Source: JAUIBE01 sp035267185
GTDB taxonomy: Bacteria > Pseudomonadota > Gammaproteobacteria > Xanthomonadales > SZUA-36
Assembly (NCBI GenBank): GCA_035267185.1
Contig: DATFLY010000081.1
Coordinates: 1 to 16,717, forward strand
DNA length: 16,717 nucleotides
Direction of reading: 5' to 3'
Part shown: one piece after another, positions 7,962 through 14,961 of the stretch
How positions within the stretch are numbered: position 1 is the first letter of the stretch
How the letters are laid out: each line of letters opens with the position of its first letter
Notes under the pieces: generated by a model
Told to the model about the DNA's origin: nothing
The model's input: only the letters and a program-made list of their open reading frames with translations
Database searches by the model: none
Translations under genes and position numbers: made by a program

Positions 7962-7992
7962 TTGACATTAGGACCAAATAGAAATGTATGAT
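7962..7992 (+). promoter_or_regulatory. Candidate sigma70 promoter of the tetrahaem lipoprotein
   Basis: A perfect -35 box TTGACA (7962-7967) and a -10 box TATGAT (7987-7992, five of six) are separated by 19 bases, slightly long. Transcription would start near 7999, about 70 bases before the chosen ATG. Confidence 0.4.
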
Positions 7993-8056
7993 TTGATCTA
8001 TGTCGAAAGACTGTGATTGTGCACTCACATTCCACTCAGCCTTCGGCACAGATTTC

Positions 8057-8063
8057 AGGTGAG
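8057..8063 (+). promoter_or_regulatory. Ribosome binding site that decides the tetrahaem lipoprotein start
   Basis: AGGTGAG lies seven bases before the ATG at 8071 and only one base before the in-frame ATG at 8065. The start at 8071 also gives a clean lipoprotein signal. Confidence 0.7.
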
Positions 8064-8070
8064 CATGTTG

Positions 8071-9192
8071 ATGAGAAAATTCCTGTTGATGGTGCCTGCG
8101 CTGCTTGCACTGGCAGCCTGCTCTGACGAGCAGACGTCGCAGGTGCCGGCCGGAGATATCGAAACCGGAAAGACGATGGCAGCCGAGCATTGTTCGGGCT
8201 GCCATGGTTTGGACGGGCGCGGCCTGGCAACCGACATTCCTGATCTTGCCGGTCAAAAAACTGAATATCTTGCCGATGCCCTGACTGCCTATAAGGATGG
8301 CAGGCGTCACCATGCGGCGCTGCGGGACCTTGTTTCGGAAATGGATGAGACGACCATTGCCAGTCTCGCCCTCTATTATTCGAGTTTGCCACCACTGGAA
8401 GCCGGCACCAGCCAGGTGACACAGTCTGTGACCGGGTCCTCCTATCATGAAGGCAAAGCGATCGCGGAAATCTGCACGGATTGTCACGGCGATAATGGAT
8501 ACAGCGAGACGCCGGGCACGCCAAGCCTGGCGGGCCAGCAACCAGCCTACCTGATTGTTTCTACCCTGGAATACGTCAATGGAAGCCGTGGCCATGCTGA
8601 AAAGGAAGCGATGCTGCAGGGCCTGCAACAAGTCGACATCGAAAAAATGTCCTTTTACTTTGCCGCGCAATCACCGCCGGTTCGGGGGCAGGCACCGTTT
8701 GGCGACCCAGCCAGGGGAGAGCCACTGAGTGCAGCCTGCGGTGAATGTCACGGAGCGCGCGGCATCAGCCACGAGCCGCTTGTGCCGAGTCTTGCTGGTC
8801 AGGAACCTAACTACCTGGCCGATGCCATCAGGGCTTATCGCGACCACGGGCGAGATCACGATGTCATGATGACGGACAGGACTGATGCCGAGATCGAGGA
8901 TATTGCTGCGTTCTACGCTGTACAGAGTGCGGAGCCGGCAGTCAGTCGCCTGGCGGAAGTCGAGAAGCTCGCTGCAAAATGTGATCGCTGCCATGCCTCA
9001 ACCACCGGAACCTTGTCTATTGCTGTTCCGTCGCTGCGTGGACAGAACCAGGAATACCTCGTCAACGCGATGAAAGCCTATCGAGATGAAAACCGTGGCA
9101 GTTCAATGATGCACAAGATGAGCGCCAGCTACAGTGACGAAACGATCGAGGCGCTTGCCGCTTACTATTCTTCAGATTCCGGTCAGAACTGA
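8071..9192 (+). CDS. Tetrahaem c4-like cytochrome lipoprotein
   Basis: This 373-residue protein has a lipoprotein signal with lipobox LAAC (Cys17) and four tandem cytochrome c4-like class I domains of 80-95 residues. CXXCH motifs lie at 41, 135, 223 and 304, each followed by a SLAGQ/DLAGQ-type segment, an AYxxGxR-type helix and a closing AxYY or AFY helix. Domains 2, 3 and 4 have methionines (Met181; Met266-267; Met346-347) where the distal ligand is expected. Domain 1 has none at that point, so its haem may be ligated differently. Ser18 at +2 predicts sorting to the outer membrane, unlike the monohaem lipoprotein encoded at 4823. It would suit an electron carrier tethered to the inner face of the outer membrane. 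A non-lipidated paralogue is encoded on the opposite strand at 10323-11579. Its stop is three bases from the stop of the next, convergent gene. Confidence 0.9.
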   Translation: MRKFLLMVPALLALAACSDEQTSQVPAGDIETGKTMAAEHCSGCHGLDGRGLATDIPDLAGQKTEYLADALTAYKDGRRHHAALRDLVSEMDETTIASLALYYSSLPPLEAGTSQVTQSVTGSSYHEGKAIAEICTDCHGDNGYSETPGTPSLAGQQPAYLIVSTLEYVNGSRGHAEKEAMLQGLQQVDIEKMSFYFAAQSPPVRGQAPFGDPARGEPLSAACGECHGARGISHEPLVPSLAGQEPNYLADAIRAYRDHGRDHDVMMTDRTDAEIEDIAAFYAVQSAEPAVSRLAEVEKLAAKCDRCHASTTGTLSIAVPSLRGQNQEYLVNAMKAYRDENRGSSMMHKMSASYSDETIEALAAYYSSDSGQN

Positions 9193-9195
9193 GGC

Positions 9196-9978
9196 TCAAT
9201 GGTCCGAATCAGGGTCACCGCCGTGCCTTAGCCGGACATGGTCTGGCAGTTTATAGAACCACATCTGGTACATGGAAATGGACCACATCACCGCGAATGA
9301 CAACCCGTTGATCAGGCCTGCGATCAGCACGCCCCAGGCAAAGGGCGAGTACACCTTGGTGATGTACCACCCCAGCACGTCGATGATCACACCCGCGAAT
9401 GGCGCCGCAATCACGAGGCTCTTGAGCCACACCGGACGTACATAGGCATGACTGAAAATAAACCCGATGAGGAAGAAGATGAATGTCAGGCCGAACAGGT
9501 GGATATGCGAAACCCGCACGAGCGTGTACAAATCGGCGCCGGTGTCCACGGCAACGACGGTCTGGATATTTTCATAACCGTCCAGGTTGGAAAGGTGGGG
9601 ATTGCTGCCATCGTGACAACCAAGGCAATTGTCCGCGACAATCGTTTCGATGTCTGAAGTGTAAGCTGCCTTGTCCGCCCCATCCCGAATCCAGCTGAGC
9701 ATGGCGGACAACTCACGCTGTGGCAGCATGCCTGACATCGCCCCCCGTAATGCCGTTTCAAGCTGGGTGGTTTCGGCGTTACCGCTGTAAGTGATTTTGA
9801 TGTCTTCCACCGACAAGCCCGGCTCGCCGTCGGCGCCGGAATGCGCCGCAAAAACATAAAGTGCTGCAAAGGCATATCCCAGTCCGAGCACCATCAAAGC
9901 GCTGCTGAACAGCACCCGCATGCTGATCGGCAGTTCCTGAAAATGCCGGTACAGCCGATGGAAGGAGTCGTTTTTCAT
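9196..9978 (-). CDS. Membrane-bound monohaem c-type cytochrome, function unknown
   Basis: This 260-residue protein has one membrane segment at about 23-44, a periplasmic domain with a single haem site CLGCH at 118-122, and about three to four C-terminal membrane segments (159-177, 184-206, 212-238). The segment after the haem domain opens with SHIHLFG, so H158 and H160 at the membrane face could bind a second haem or a quinone; this is speculative. I do not recognise a characterised family. It is the last gene of a minus-strand operon behind two soluble cytochromes, seven bases after the monohaem gene, and has no clear Shine-Dalgarno, so translational coupling is likely. Context suggests an inner-membrane electron entry or exit point for those cytochromes. 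No transcription terminator separates it from the convergent lipoprotein gene; the stops are three bases apart. Confidence 0.85.
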   Translation of the reverse strand: MKNDSFHRLYRHFQELPISMRVLFSSALMVLGLGYAFAALYVFAAHSGADGEPGLSVEDIKITYSGNAETTQLETALRGAMSGMLPQRELSAMLSWIRDGADKAAYTSDIETIVADNCLGCHDGSNPHLSNLDGYENIQTVVAVDTGADLYTLVRVSHIHLFGLTFIFFLIGFIFSHAYVRPVWLKSLVIAAPFAGVIIDVLGWYITKVYSPFAWGVLIAGLINGLSFAVMWSISMYQMWFYKLPDHVRLRHGGDPDSDH

Positions 9979-9985
9979 TCAGCGG

Positions 9986-10306
9986 CTATTGTTTGGGAAG
10001 CGTGGCGTAATAAGCGGCCAGATCCTGCATGTCCTGTTCACTGAGTTCCTCGGTGTAGACGATCATCATTTCATCCTCGTCCGTGCGCTCACCGGACTTG
10101 AACTTCTTAAGCTGTTCGACATGATACGCCTCGTCAAGTCCGGCGATACCCACGGTGAACTCATCACCTTTGCCGTCTTCGCCATGACAGTCTGCGCAAT
10201 CAACAGACAATTCCTTGCCCCTGGCGGCATCCCCTTCTGCATGGACTGCGCCCGTGGCAAACATCAATGTTGATACGGCTGTAAAAATCAGTGTTCTGGC
10301 AAACAT
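9986..10306 (-). CDS. Small monohaem class I cytochrome c
   Basis: This 106-residue periplasmic cytochrome has a signal peptide ending in AVHA-EGDA and one haem site CADCH, embedded in the class I pattern GKELSVDCADCHGEDGKG. A closing helix DMQDLAAYYATLP is also typical. The mature chain, about 85 residues, is near the usual size of cytochrome c553/c551-type carriers. Two methionines (EDEMMIVY) lie where the distal ligand would be expected. The start at 10306 is set by GGAGGAG (10313-10319), six bases upstream; longer in-frame versions would run back into the preceding gene. The gene lies 16 bases after the tetrahaem gene and seven before the membrane protein gene, so all three form one operon. 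It is probably the mobile shuttle between those two partners. Confidence 0.9.
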   Translation of the reverse strand: MFARTLIFTAVSTLMFATGAVHAEGDAARGKELSVDCADCHGEDGKGDEFTVGIAGLDEAYHVEQLKKFKSGERTDEDEMMIVYTEELSEQDMQDLAAYYATLPKQ

Positions 10307-10322
10307 TTTGTGCTCCTCCAAC

Positions 10323-11579
10323 TTAATCTGCGTGTTCTTCCACGCAGGGTAACTGCAAAAAGACTGCGGGCTTTGGTTCTCGCGTGGCATAGAAATCCAC
10401 GATCTGTGCGACGTCTGACCCGGTCAATGGGCTGGCCATCGCGTGCATGATCGACTGCTGCCGATCGCCCCTGGCGTATGCCGCCAGGGCGCGCTCCAGG
10501 TACGTCCTGTTCTGCCCGGCCAGCATCGGGAATCGCGGGTCCGTGCTGTTTCCATCCAGCCCGTGGCATCGTTCACAACGCACCACCCATTCAGCCGTGC
10601 TGATAGGCATACGGACATCCCGGCGAAGTGGTGCCTGGCTGGCATAAAATGCGGCAAGATCATCGATTTCCGTATCACTGAGTGCTTCAACTGCCGCGAA
10701 CATCTCCTCGTGTTTCCTGTCACCTTGCCTGTATGCCTCCATGGCCTTGACGAAATAGCGCGCATCCTGACCTGCCAGGGTTGGCATTTCATTGCCACTG
10801 GCGTTGCCATCCGAACCGTGGCAGTTGGCACAGGCCTCCGCATTGCTGCGTCCTGCTTCCACATTGCCGTCACCACGGGTATCGCTGGCCAGCGGTTCCT
10901 GCACGGCATAGTAAAGGCCCATCTGCTGGATGGTTGATTCGTCCAGGGTGCCGACCAGCCGCCCCATGAGCCGGTGACTGCGGCCGCCATCTATGTAAGC
11001 CTGCATGGAAGTAAAAAAATAATCCGGGTGTTGAGCGGTCAGGTTGGGCATGCCGGATGATGCGCTGTTACCGGTTTCGCCATGGCACTTGATACATTTT
11101 CTGAGCGAGCTGCCAATTGCGGCGAACGGGTCATCGTCGAGTGAAGTGGCTGCATCGCTTTCCGCCACAGGCTCGATGCCGCGGCCGGGGATCAGGTTGG
11201 CGTAATAGGCGGCAACAGCCAGCATGGCCTCGTTATTCAGTGAGCTGCTGATGTGCCTCATGGATTCGTTGTGACGGCCACGCTCCCGATAGCCCTCAAG
11301 GACGCGGTAGAGGTAGACAGCTCGCTGCCCCGCCAGGAAAGGCTGTCCGTCGCCGGTCAGCCTGCCATCCATGCCATGGCAGCTGGCGCAGTGGGATTCA
11401 GCCACGGCCTGACCCAGGCTGATCATTTCTGTTGTTGGCGACAGCGCCTCACGCTCAAATTCACGCACGGGCTGGGCAGAGCCGGTGGCTTGTGCCGGGG
11501 CGCTCGGCGATCCAATCAAACAAGCGACAAAAATCAAAAGGTAGGGGGTGAATGTCTTCATGGACGACTGGGTTTCCAT
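10323..11579 (-). CDS. Soluble tetrahaem c4-like cytochrome
   Basis: This 418-residue protein has a cleavable signal peptide (likely cut near APAQA) and four tandem cytochrome c4-like domains with CXXCH motifs at 64, 162, 250 and 335. Each has the LAGQ or TAQ segment and the AYxxG(D/G)R helix. It is a paralogue of the lipoprotein encoded at 8071-9192: both have four domains in the same order and similar spacing (98, 88 and 85 residues here; 94, 88 and 81 there), but this one has no lipobox. Expected distal methionines are visible in all four domains (Met107, Met205, Met293, Met378). I chose the ATG at 11579, with a weak GGA upstream; an ATG at 11561 gives an equally good signal peptide. A longer form from 11687 is unlikely because it would read through the divergent promoter. 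First gene of a three-gene operon. Confidence 0.9.
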   Translation of the reverse strand: METQSSMKTFTPYLLIFVACLIGSPSAPAQATGSAQPVREFEREALSPTTEMISLGQAVAESHCASCHGMDGRLTGDGQPFLAGQRAVYLYRVLEGYRERGRHNESMRHISSSLNNEAMLAVAAYYANLIPGRGIEPVAESDAATSLDDDPFAAIGSSLRKCIKCHGETGNSASSGMPNLTAQHPDYFFTSMQAYIDGGRSHRLMGRLVGTLDESTIQQMGLYYAVQEPLASDTRGDGNVEAGRSNAEACANCHGSDGNASGNEMPTLAGQDARYFVKAMEAYRQGDRKHEEMFAAVEALSDTEIDDLAAFYASQAPLRRDVRMPISTAEWVVRCERCHGLDGNSTDPRFPMLAGQNRTYLERALAAYARGDRQQSIMHAMASPLTGSDVAQIVDFYATREPKPAVFLQLPCVEEHAD

Positions 11580-11673
11580 TGATCCGGATGGGCAGTGACT
11601 AAAAGATGATGCTGCGCGGTGTCCTCGGACCGAATATCGGAAAACAGAATAGCCGAGCCCGTGTTCAACAAAA

Positions 11674-11703
11674 TTGACATACGTCATTAATTGCCGCTAT
11701 AGC
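11674..11703 (+). promoter_or_regulatory. Candidate promoter of the mtrA-mtrB pair with FNR/DNR-like dyad
   Basis: TTGACA (11674-11679), 18 bases and TATAGC (11698-11703) form a sigma70-like promoter about 45 bases before the mtrA-like ATG. The same -35 lies in a dyad TTGAC-ATAC-GTCAT (11674-11687) resembling FNR/DNR-family sites. If the dyad is an activator site at -41.5, the minus-strand -10 box is TATTCT at 11646-11651, suited to the divergent tetrahaem operon, and the plus-strand one is TACCAT at 11710-11715. The two readings cannot be separated by eye. Confidence 0.4.
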
Positions 11704-11745
11704 AAGCTGTACCATCGTTTCGAAATCAGACACTTCAAAGCCGGT

Positions 11746-12744
11746 ATGAAACTATCACACAAGTTGTTCGCTGGTTTATCCATCCTGGGATTGCTACTGC
11801 TGGAAGGCGGTATGTTGCCGGTCGTGGCCCAGGAGAGCACTGAGCCCCAAAGCGCTGAACCCGCAACGGCCATTGCCGAAAACGCAGAAACCCGGGCCGC
11901 CGAACCAGGCTACAGCCGCGACGGTGCGGATTCATGTTTGCGCTGTCACGGCGAGCGCAGTGAATTCCCCGTTCTGGACATATTCAAAACGCCGCATGGC
12001 TCTCTCACGCATCCTGACAGTCCATTTGCAGGCGCCCAGTGTGAAAGTTGTCACGGTCCGGCCGGGGCGCACCAGAGAAGGCCGCGTGGTGACGACAAAC
12101 CCCGGAACTTCGGCCCGGACGCTGCCGCACCTGTCGAAGAGCAGAACCAGGTCTGTCTTGATTGTCACAATGACCATGGCCGGATGGGCTGGATTGGCAG
12201 CATCCATGATCAAGAAGAAGTGGGCTGTGTTTCCTGCCACAAGATTCACTCCGAAGAAGACCGCATGGAGGATGCCATTGCACAGCAGGATGTGTGTTTC
12301 GATTGTCATCCGCGCACCCGCGCGCTGTCCCTGATGCCGAGCAGCCATCCCCTGAGGTTTGGCGAGATGGCCTGTTCCAGCTGCCATGATCCCCACAATG
12401 GCATGAACGACTACCAGTTGGTCGAGACCAGCGTCAACGACACCTGCTACACATGCCATGCAGAAAAACGTGGGCCCGTGCTGTGGGAGCATGCACCGGT
12501 CACCGAGGACTGTTCGCTGTGCCACGATGCCCACGGAAGCAACCATGCAGCACTGCTCAAGCAGCGTCCGCCGTTGTTGTGTCAGCAATGCCACATGCCA
12601 TCAGGACATCCCAGCATGGCGTATACCAGTGATTCTATTGAGGATGACTATGCTTCACGGTTTCTCCTGGGCAGTTCCTGTACCAATTGCCACACGCAGG
12701 TTCATGGCTCCAATCACCCATCCGGCGCTTCGCTGGAACGCTGA
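11746..12744 (+). CDS. mtrA: MtrA/DmsE/PioA-type decahaem cytochrome c
   Basis: This 332-residue periplasmic protein, essentially the length of Shewanella MtrA, has a signal peptide (about 1-28) and ten CXXCH motifs at 64, 99, 137, 161, 184, 210, 234, 256, 279 and 312. The order and the repeated CHDPHNG, CHDAHGS and CHMPSGHP motifs are those of the DmsE/MtrA family. Members form a haem wire that sits inside an MtrB-type barrel and carries electrons through the outer membrane. The next gene, 18 bases downstream, encodes such a barrel, which supports the call. The start at 11746 gives the best signal peptide; upstream in-frame TTG at 11674 coincides with the promoter. Without an iron-oxidation or DMSO reductase gene nearby, MtrA, MtoA, PioA and DmsE roles cannot be told apart. 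Confidence 0.93.
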   Translation: MKLSHKLFAGLSILGLLLLEGGMLPVVAQESTEPQSAEPATAIAENAETRAAEPGYSRDGADSCLRCHGERSEFPVLDIFKTPHGSLTHPDSPFAGAQCESCHGPAGAHQRRPRGDDKPRNFGPDAAAPVEEQNQVCLDCHNDHGRMGWIGSIHDQEEVGCVSCHKIHSEEDRMEDAIAQQDVCFDCHPRTRALSLMPSSHPLRFGEMACSSCHDPHNGMNDYQLVETSVNDTCYTCHAEKRGPVLWEHAPVTEDCSLCHDAHGSNHAALLKQRPPLLCQQCHMPSGHPSMAYTSDSIEDDYASRFLLGSSCTNCHTQVHGSNHPSGASLER

Positions 12745-12750
12745 TAAGCT

Positions 12751-12755
12751 GGAGG
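12751..12755 (+). promoter_or_regulatory. Ribosome binding site supporting a TTG start
   Basis: GGAGG lies seven bases before TTG at 12763. No ATG nearby has comparable spacing, and the TTG start gives a complete signal peptide for the barrel protein. Confidence 0.75.
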
Positions 12756-12762
12756 GCGCATC

Positions 12763-14898
12763 TTGATTCGAACAGGTTCAAAGCTCACGAAAGTAACCGG
12801 AGGCGTGATATCGGCGCTGATGTTGTTTATTGCCCTGTCGGCTGAAGGCGTAATGGCCCAGCAAGCCAGCGGCGAATCTTCGACAGCCCCGGATTTCAGC
12901 GACTGGACCTGTGAACGCTGTCCCGAGCCAGAGTATGGGTGGTCTGTACTCGCAGAATTCGGGCTGGGGTGGATTTCGGAAGGTTCCCTTCGCTACGGCA
13001 GCTACCGGGGGCTGGAAGATGAGGGCGCTTACCTGCCCCTGGACGGGGAAGGCAAGTATCGCGATTCACAGGGGCGATACGTCAATTTTTCCGCAAAAGA
13101 CCTGGCGCTGGACAACCGTGAAGTTGAAATCGAGGGCGGCCGGGAAGGGCGCTACACACTGAATCTTTCCTTGAACGAGATTCCCATATACCGGGGCTAC
13201 GGTGCGCAGACCCCGTTCCAGGGACAGGGCAGCACCAGCCTCACCCTGCCTTCTGACTGGGTGGACGGGCGTACAACGGGCGAAATGACGGCCCTGCAGA
13301 GCAGCCTGAACCCAGCGCCCATGAAACTCCAGCGTAAAACACTGAATCTGGGTGGCACATTCAGGCTTTCGGGTAACTGGTCGATCGACGTCGACGCCCA
13401 GCGCCAGGACAAGAGCGGGACCCGGCCTTTTGGCGGCGCAGGTGTTTTTTACAACAACGCATCGCAGATCCTGGCGCCCGTTGATTTCACCACGGATCGC
13501 GTGGATGTGGGTATCAACTGGAGCCGCAAGACTTTCCAGTTGATCTTCGGCTTTTCAGCATCGGAATTCGACAATAACCGTAATTCCCTGACCTGGGAAA
13601 ATCCGTTTACCGGACCGCCGCAAACCGACAATTTTCGCGCAGCCCTGGAGCCCTCCAACGAGTTTTACCAGTTCAGCCTGACCGGCGCCTGGACCATCAG
13701 GCCGGGCATGAACCTGTCCGGCTACGCCTCCATGGGTGAAATGAGCCAGGACGAGGCTTTCCTGCCTTACTCCATCAACCCGGAGTTTGACGGCCTGACA
13801 CTGCCCCGAACCTCGCTGGATGGCAAGGTCGATACCAGTGTTGCCAACCTGGGCGGCAAATTCTTCGCCCGCATCAATTCACGCCTGAGCATCAACGCAA
13901 GGGCCAAATATGATGAACGTGATAACCAGACCCCGGTGGATGTCTACACCCCGGTCAACTCTGATTTCATCATCTTCGGGCCACGTACAAACCGCCCCTA
14001 TGGTTTTGAGCGACGCCAGTATTCCGCGGATGTGCGCTTCCGGGCGTTTCGCAAGCTGCGCCTGAGCGGCGGTGGGCGCTACCAGGAAATAGACCGTACC
14101 TTTCAATCCATCGAGGAAGCGGACGAGTCCACGTGGTGGGCTGAGGCCAAATTCACCCCCGTCTCCCGCACCCACGTCCGGGCAACTTTTGAACAGTCCA
14201 GTCGTGATACGTCCGAATACCAGCCAGTCACCGACAGTGGCCGGGTCGATCACCCGCTGTTTCGTAAATATAACCAGGCGGATCGTGACCGCAACAAGGG
14301 CAACCTCGAGGCCTTCTATGCCACCACCAATGGTCTCGGCCTTAACCTGACTGTCTATGGGGCAGAGGACGAGTACGAGGAATCCGTGCTTGGCCTGCAA
14401 AGCAGCGAGGTGCGCGGTGCCACCCTGAGCATGGACTATGTGATCAATGAGAAATCATCGGTCTACGCCTTTGTTTCCGGTGAAGAGATCGAATCCGAAT
14501 TGTTCGGCATGAGTGATTCATTGGCCTGGGTCGGATCAACTGATGACCAGATCTCGACAGCTGGAGCGGGTTACAGCATCATGATTGATGAAAACAGGAA
14601 ACTTGGTGTCGACCTGGTCTGGGCAGATTCCGAGGGCGATATTGATGTCACCACCAATGGCCCATCACCATTCCCGACACTGAAAACCACGCTAAAGAAT
14701 GTGCGTTTGCACTTCAGCCACAGTCTGAATGATAAATGGGGTTACAGGCTTTATGCCGAGTTCGAGAGCTTCGACAGTTCTGACTGGGCGTTCGACGGCA
14801 TCGGCGTTGATGGTGTGGACGCGGTCCTCACTTACGGAATCATCAGCCCGCATTACAATGTTCTCAACCTTCGCGCGCAGGCGACCTATCGCTTCTAG
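12763..14898 (+). CDS. mtrB: MtrB/PioB-family outer-membrane beta-barrel
   Basis: This 711-residue protein, close to Shewanella MtrB in length, is the porin-like sheath for the decahaem cytochrome encoded just upstream. It has a signal peptide (about 1-32, ending VMA-QQ), then a short N-terminal region with a CXXC motif (CERC, 50-53) that is characteristic of MtrB-type proteins. The rest consists of alternating beta strands and loops rich in Tyr, Arg, Asp and Asn. The chain ends in ...RAQATYRF, the aromatic C-terminal residue typical of BAM-inserted barrels. It starts at a TTG codon supported by GGAGG. It forms a two-gene operon with mtrA, 18 bases apart. A 24-bp inverted repeat follows one base after its stop and may end transcription. 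Confidence 0.93.
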   Translation: MIRTGSKLTKVTGGVISALMLFIALSAEGVMAQQASGESSTAPDFSDWTCERCPEPEYGWSVLAEFGLGWISEGSLRYGSYRGLEDEGAYLPLDGEGKYRDSQGRYVNFSAKDLALDNREVEIEGGREGRYTLNLSLNEIPIYRGYGAQTPFQGQGSTSLTLPSDWVDGRTTGEMTALQSSLNPAPMKLQRKTLNLGGTFRLSGNWSIDVDAQRQDKSGTRPFGGAGVFYNNASQILAPVDFTTDRVDVGINWSRKTFQLIFGFSASEFDNNRNSLTWENPFTGPPQTDNFRAALEPSNEFYQFSLTGAWTIRPGMNLSGYASMGEMSQDEAFLPYSINPEFDGLTLPRTSLDGKVDTSVANLGGKFFARINSRLSINARAKYDERDNQTPVDVYTPVNSDFIIFGPRTNRPYGFERRQYSADVRFRAFRKLRLSGGGRYQEIDRTFQSIEEADESTWWAEAKFTPVSRTHVRATFEQSSRDTSEYQPVTDSGRVDHPLFRKYNQADRDRNKGNLEAFYATTNGLGLNLTVYGAEDEYEESVLGLQSSEVRGATLSMDYVINEKSSVYAFVSGEEIESELFGMSDSLAWVGSTDDQISTAGAGYSIMIDENRKLGVDLVWADSEGDIDVTTNGPSPFPTLKTTLKNVRLHFSHSLNDKWGYRLYAEFESFDSSDWAFDGIGVDGVDAVLTYGIISPHYNVLNLRAQATYRF

Positions 14899-14899
14899 C

Positions 14900-14957
14900 A
14901 TAATTGGGGTCAGAGTAAAAATTATTAAATTCCAATTTTTACTCTGACCCCAATTAT
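14900..14957. repeat. Perfect 24-bp inverted repeat, GGGGTCAGAGT type
   Basis: Arms at 14900-14923 and 14934-14957 are perfect complements around a 10-base loop; the core is AATTGGGGTCAGAGTAAAAA. The element fills the space between two convergent stop codons (14898 and 14962) almost exactly. From memory, this GGGGTCAGAGT core recurs in many gammaproteobacterial genomes, including near REP-associated (RAYT-like) transposases, so it is probably a non-autonomous dispersed repeat. Its stem and A/T-runs could also terminate transcription from both sides. No transposase lies in the window. Confidence 0.85.
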
Positions 14958-14961
14958 ATTG

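Larger units (their letters stand above)
7650..8070. other. Divergent regulatory gap
   Basis: This 421-base gap separates the OmcA/MtrC-like gene (minus) from the tetrahaem lipoprotein gene (plus). It holds a perfect FNR box, a direct repeat TTTGGCA (7767-7773 and 7777-7783, ten bases apart), a 14-bp perfect palindrome TTTGGGGCCCCAAA at 7933-7946 and a sigma70-like promoter. For the minus gene, TAAGAT at 7722-7727 is a possible -10 box that would place the FNR box near -91.5. I see no gene in it. Confidence 0.6.

Noticed and set aside
7993..8006. FNR-like sequence TTGAT-CTAT-GTCGA before the tetrahaem lipoprotein
   Set aside because: Only one half matches well, and no -10 box stands at the required distance. 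It overlaps the better supported sigma70 -10 box.
8012..8029. TGTGA...TCACA inverted repeat resembling a CRP site
   Set aside because: The spacer is eight bases rather than the six needed for CRP, and the inner GTGCAC palindrome is not on the same axis.
7810..8670. Open reading frame of 286 codons on the minus strand
   Set aside because: It runs antisense through the tetrahaem lipoprotein, which has four intact haem domains, and shows no recognisable domain or Shine-Dalgarno.
11562..11687. N-terminal extension of the soluble tetrahaem cytochrome
   Set aside because: It would place a non-signal stretch before an obvious signal peptide and read through the divergent promoter region.
11932..12594. 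Open reading frame of 220 codons on the minus strand
   Set aside because: It is antisense to the decahaem MtrA-like gene; its low-complexity Ala/Val/Met composition mirrors the repeated haem codons.
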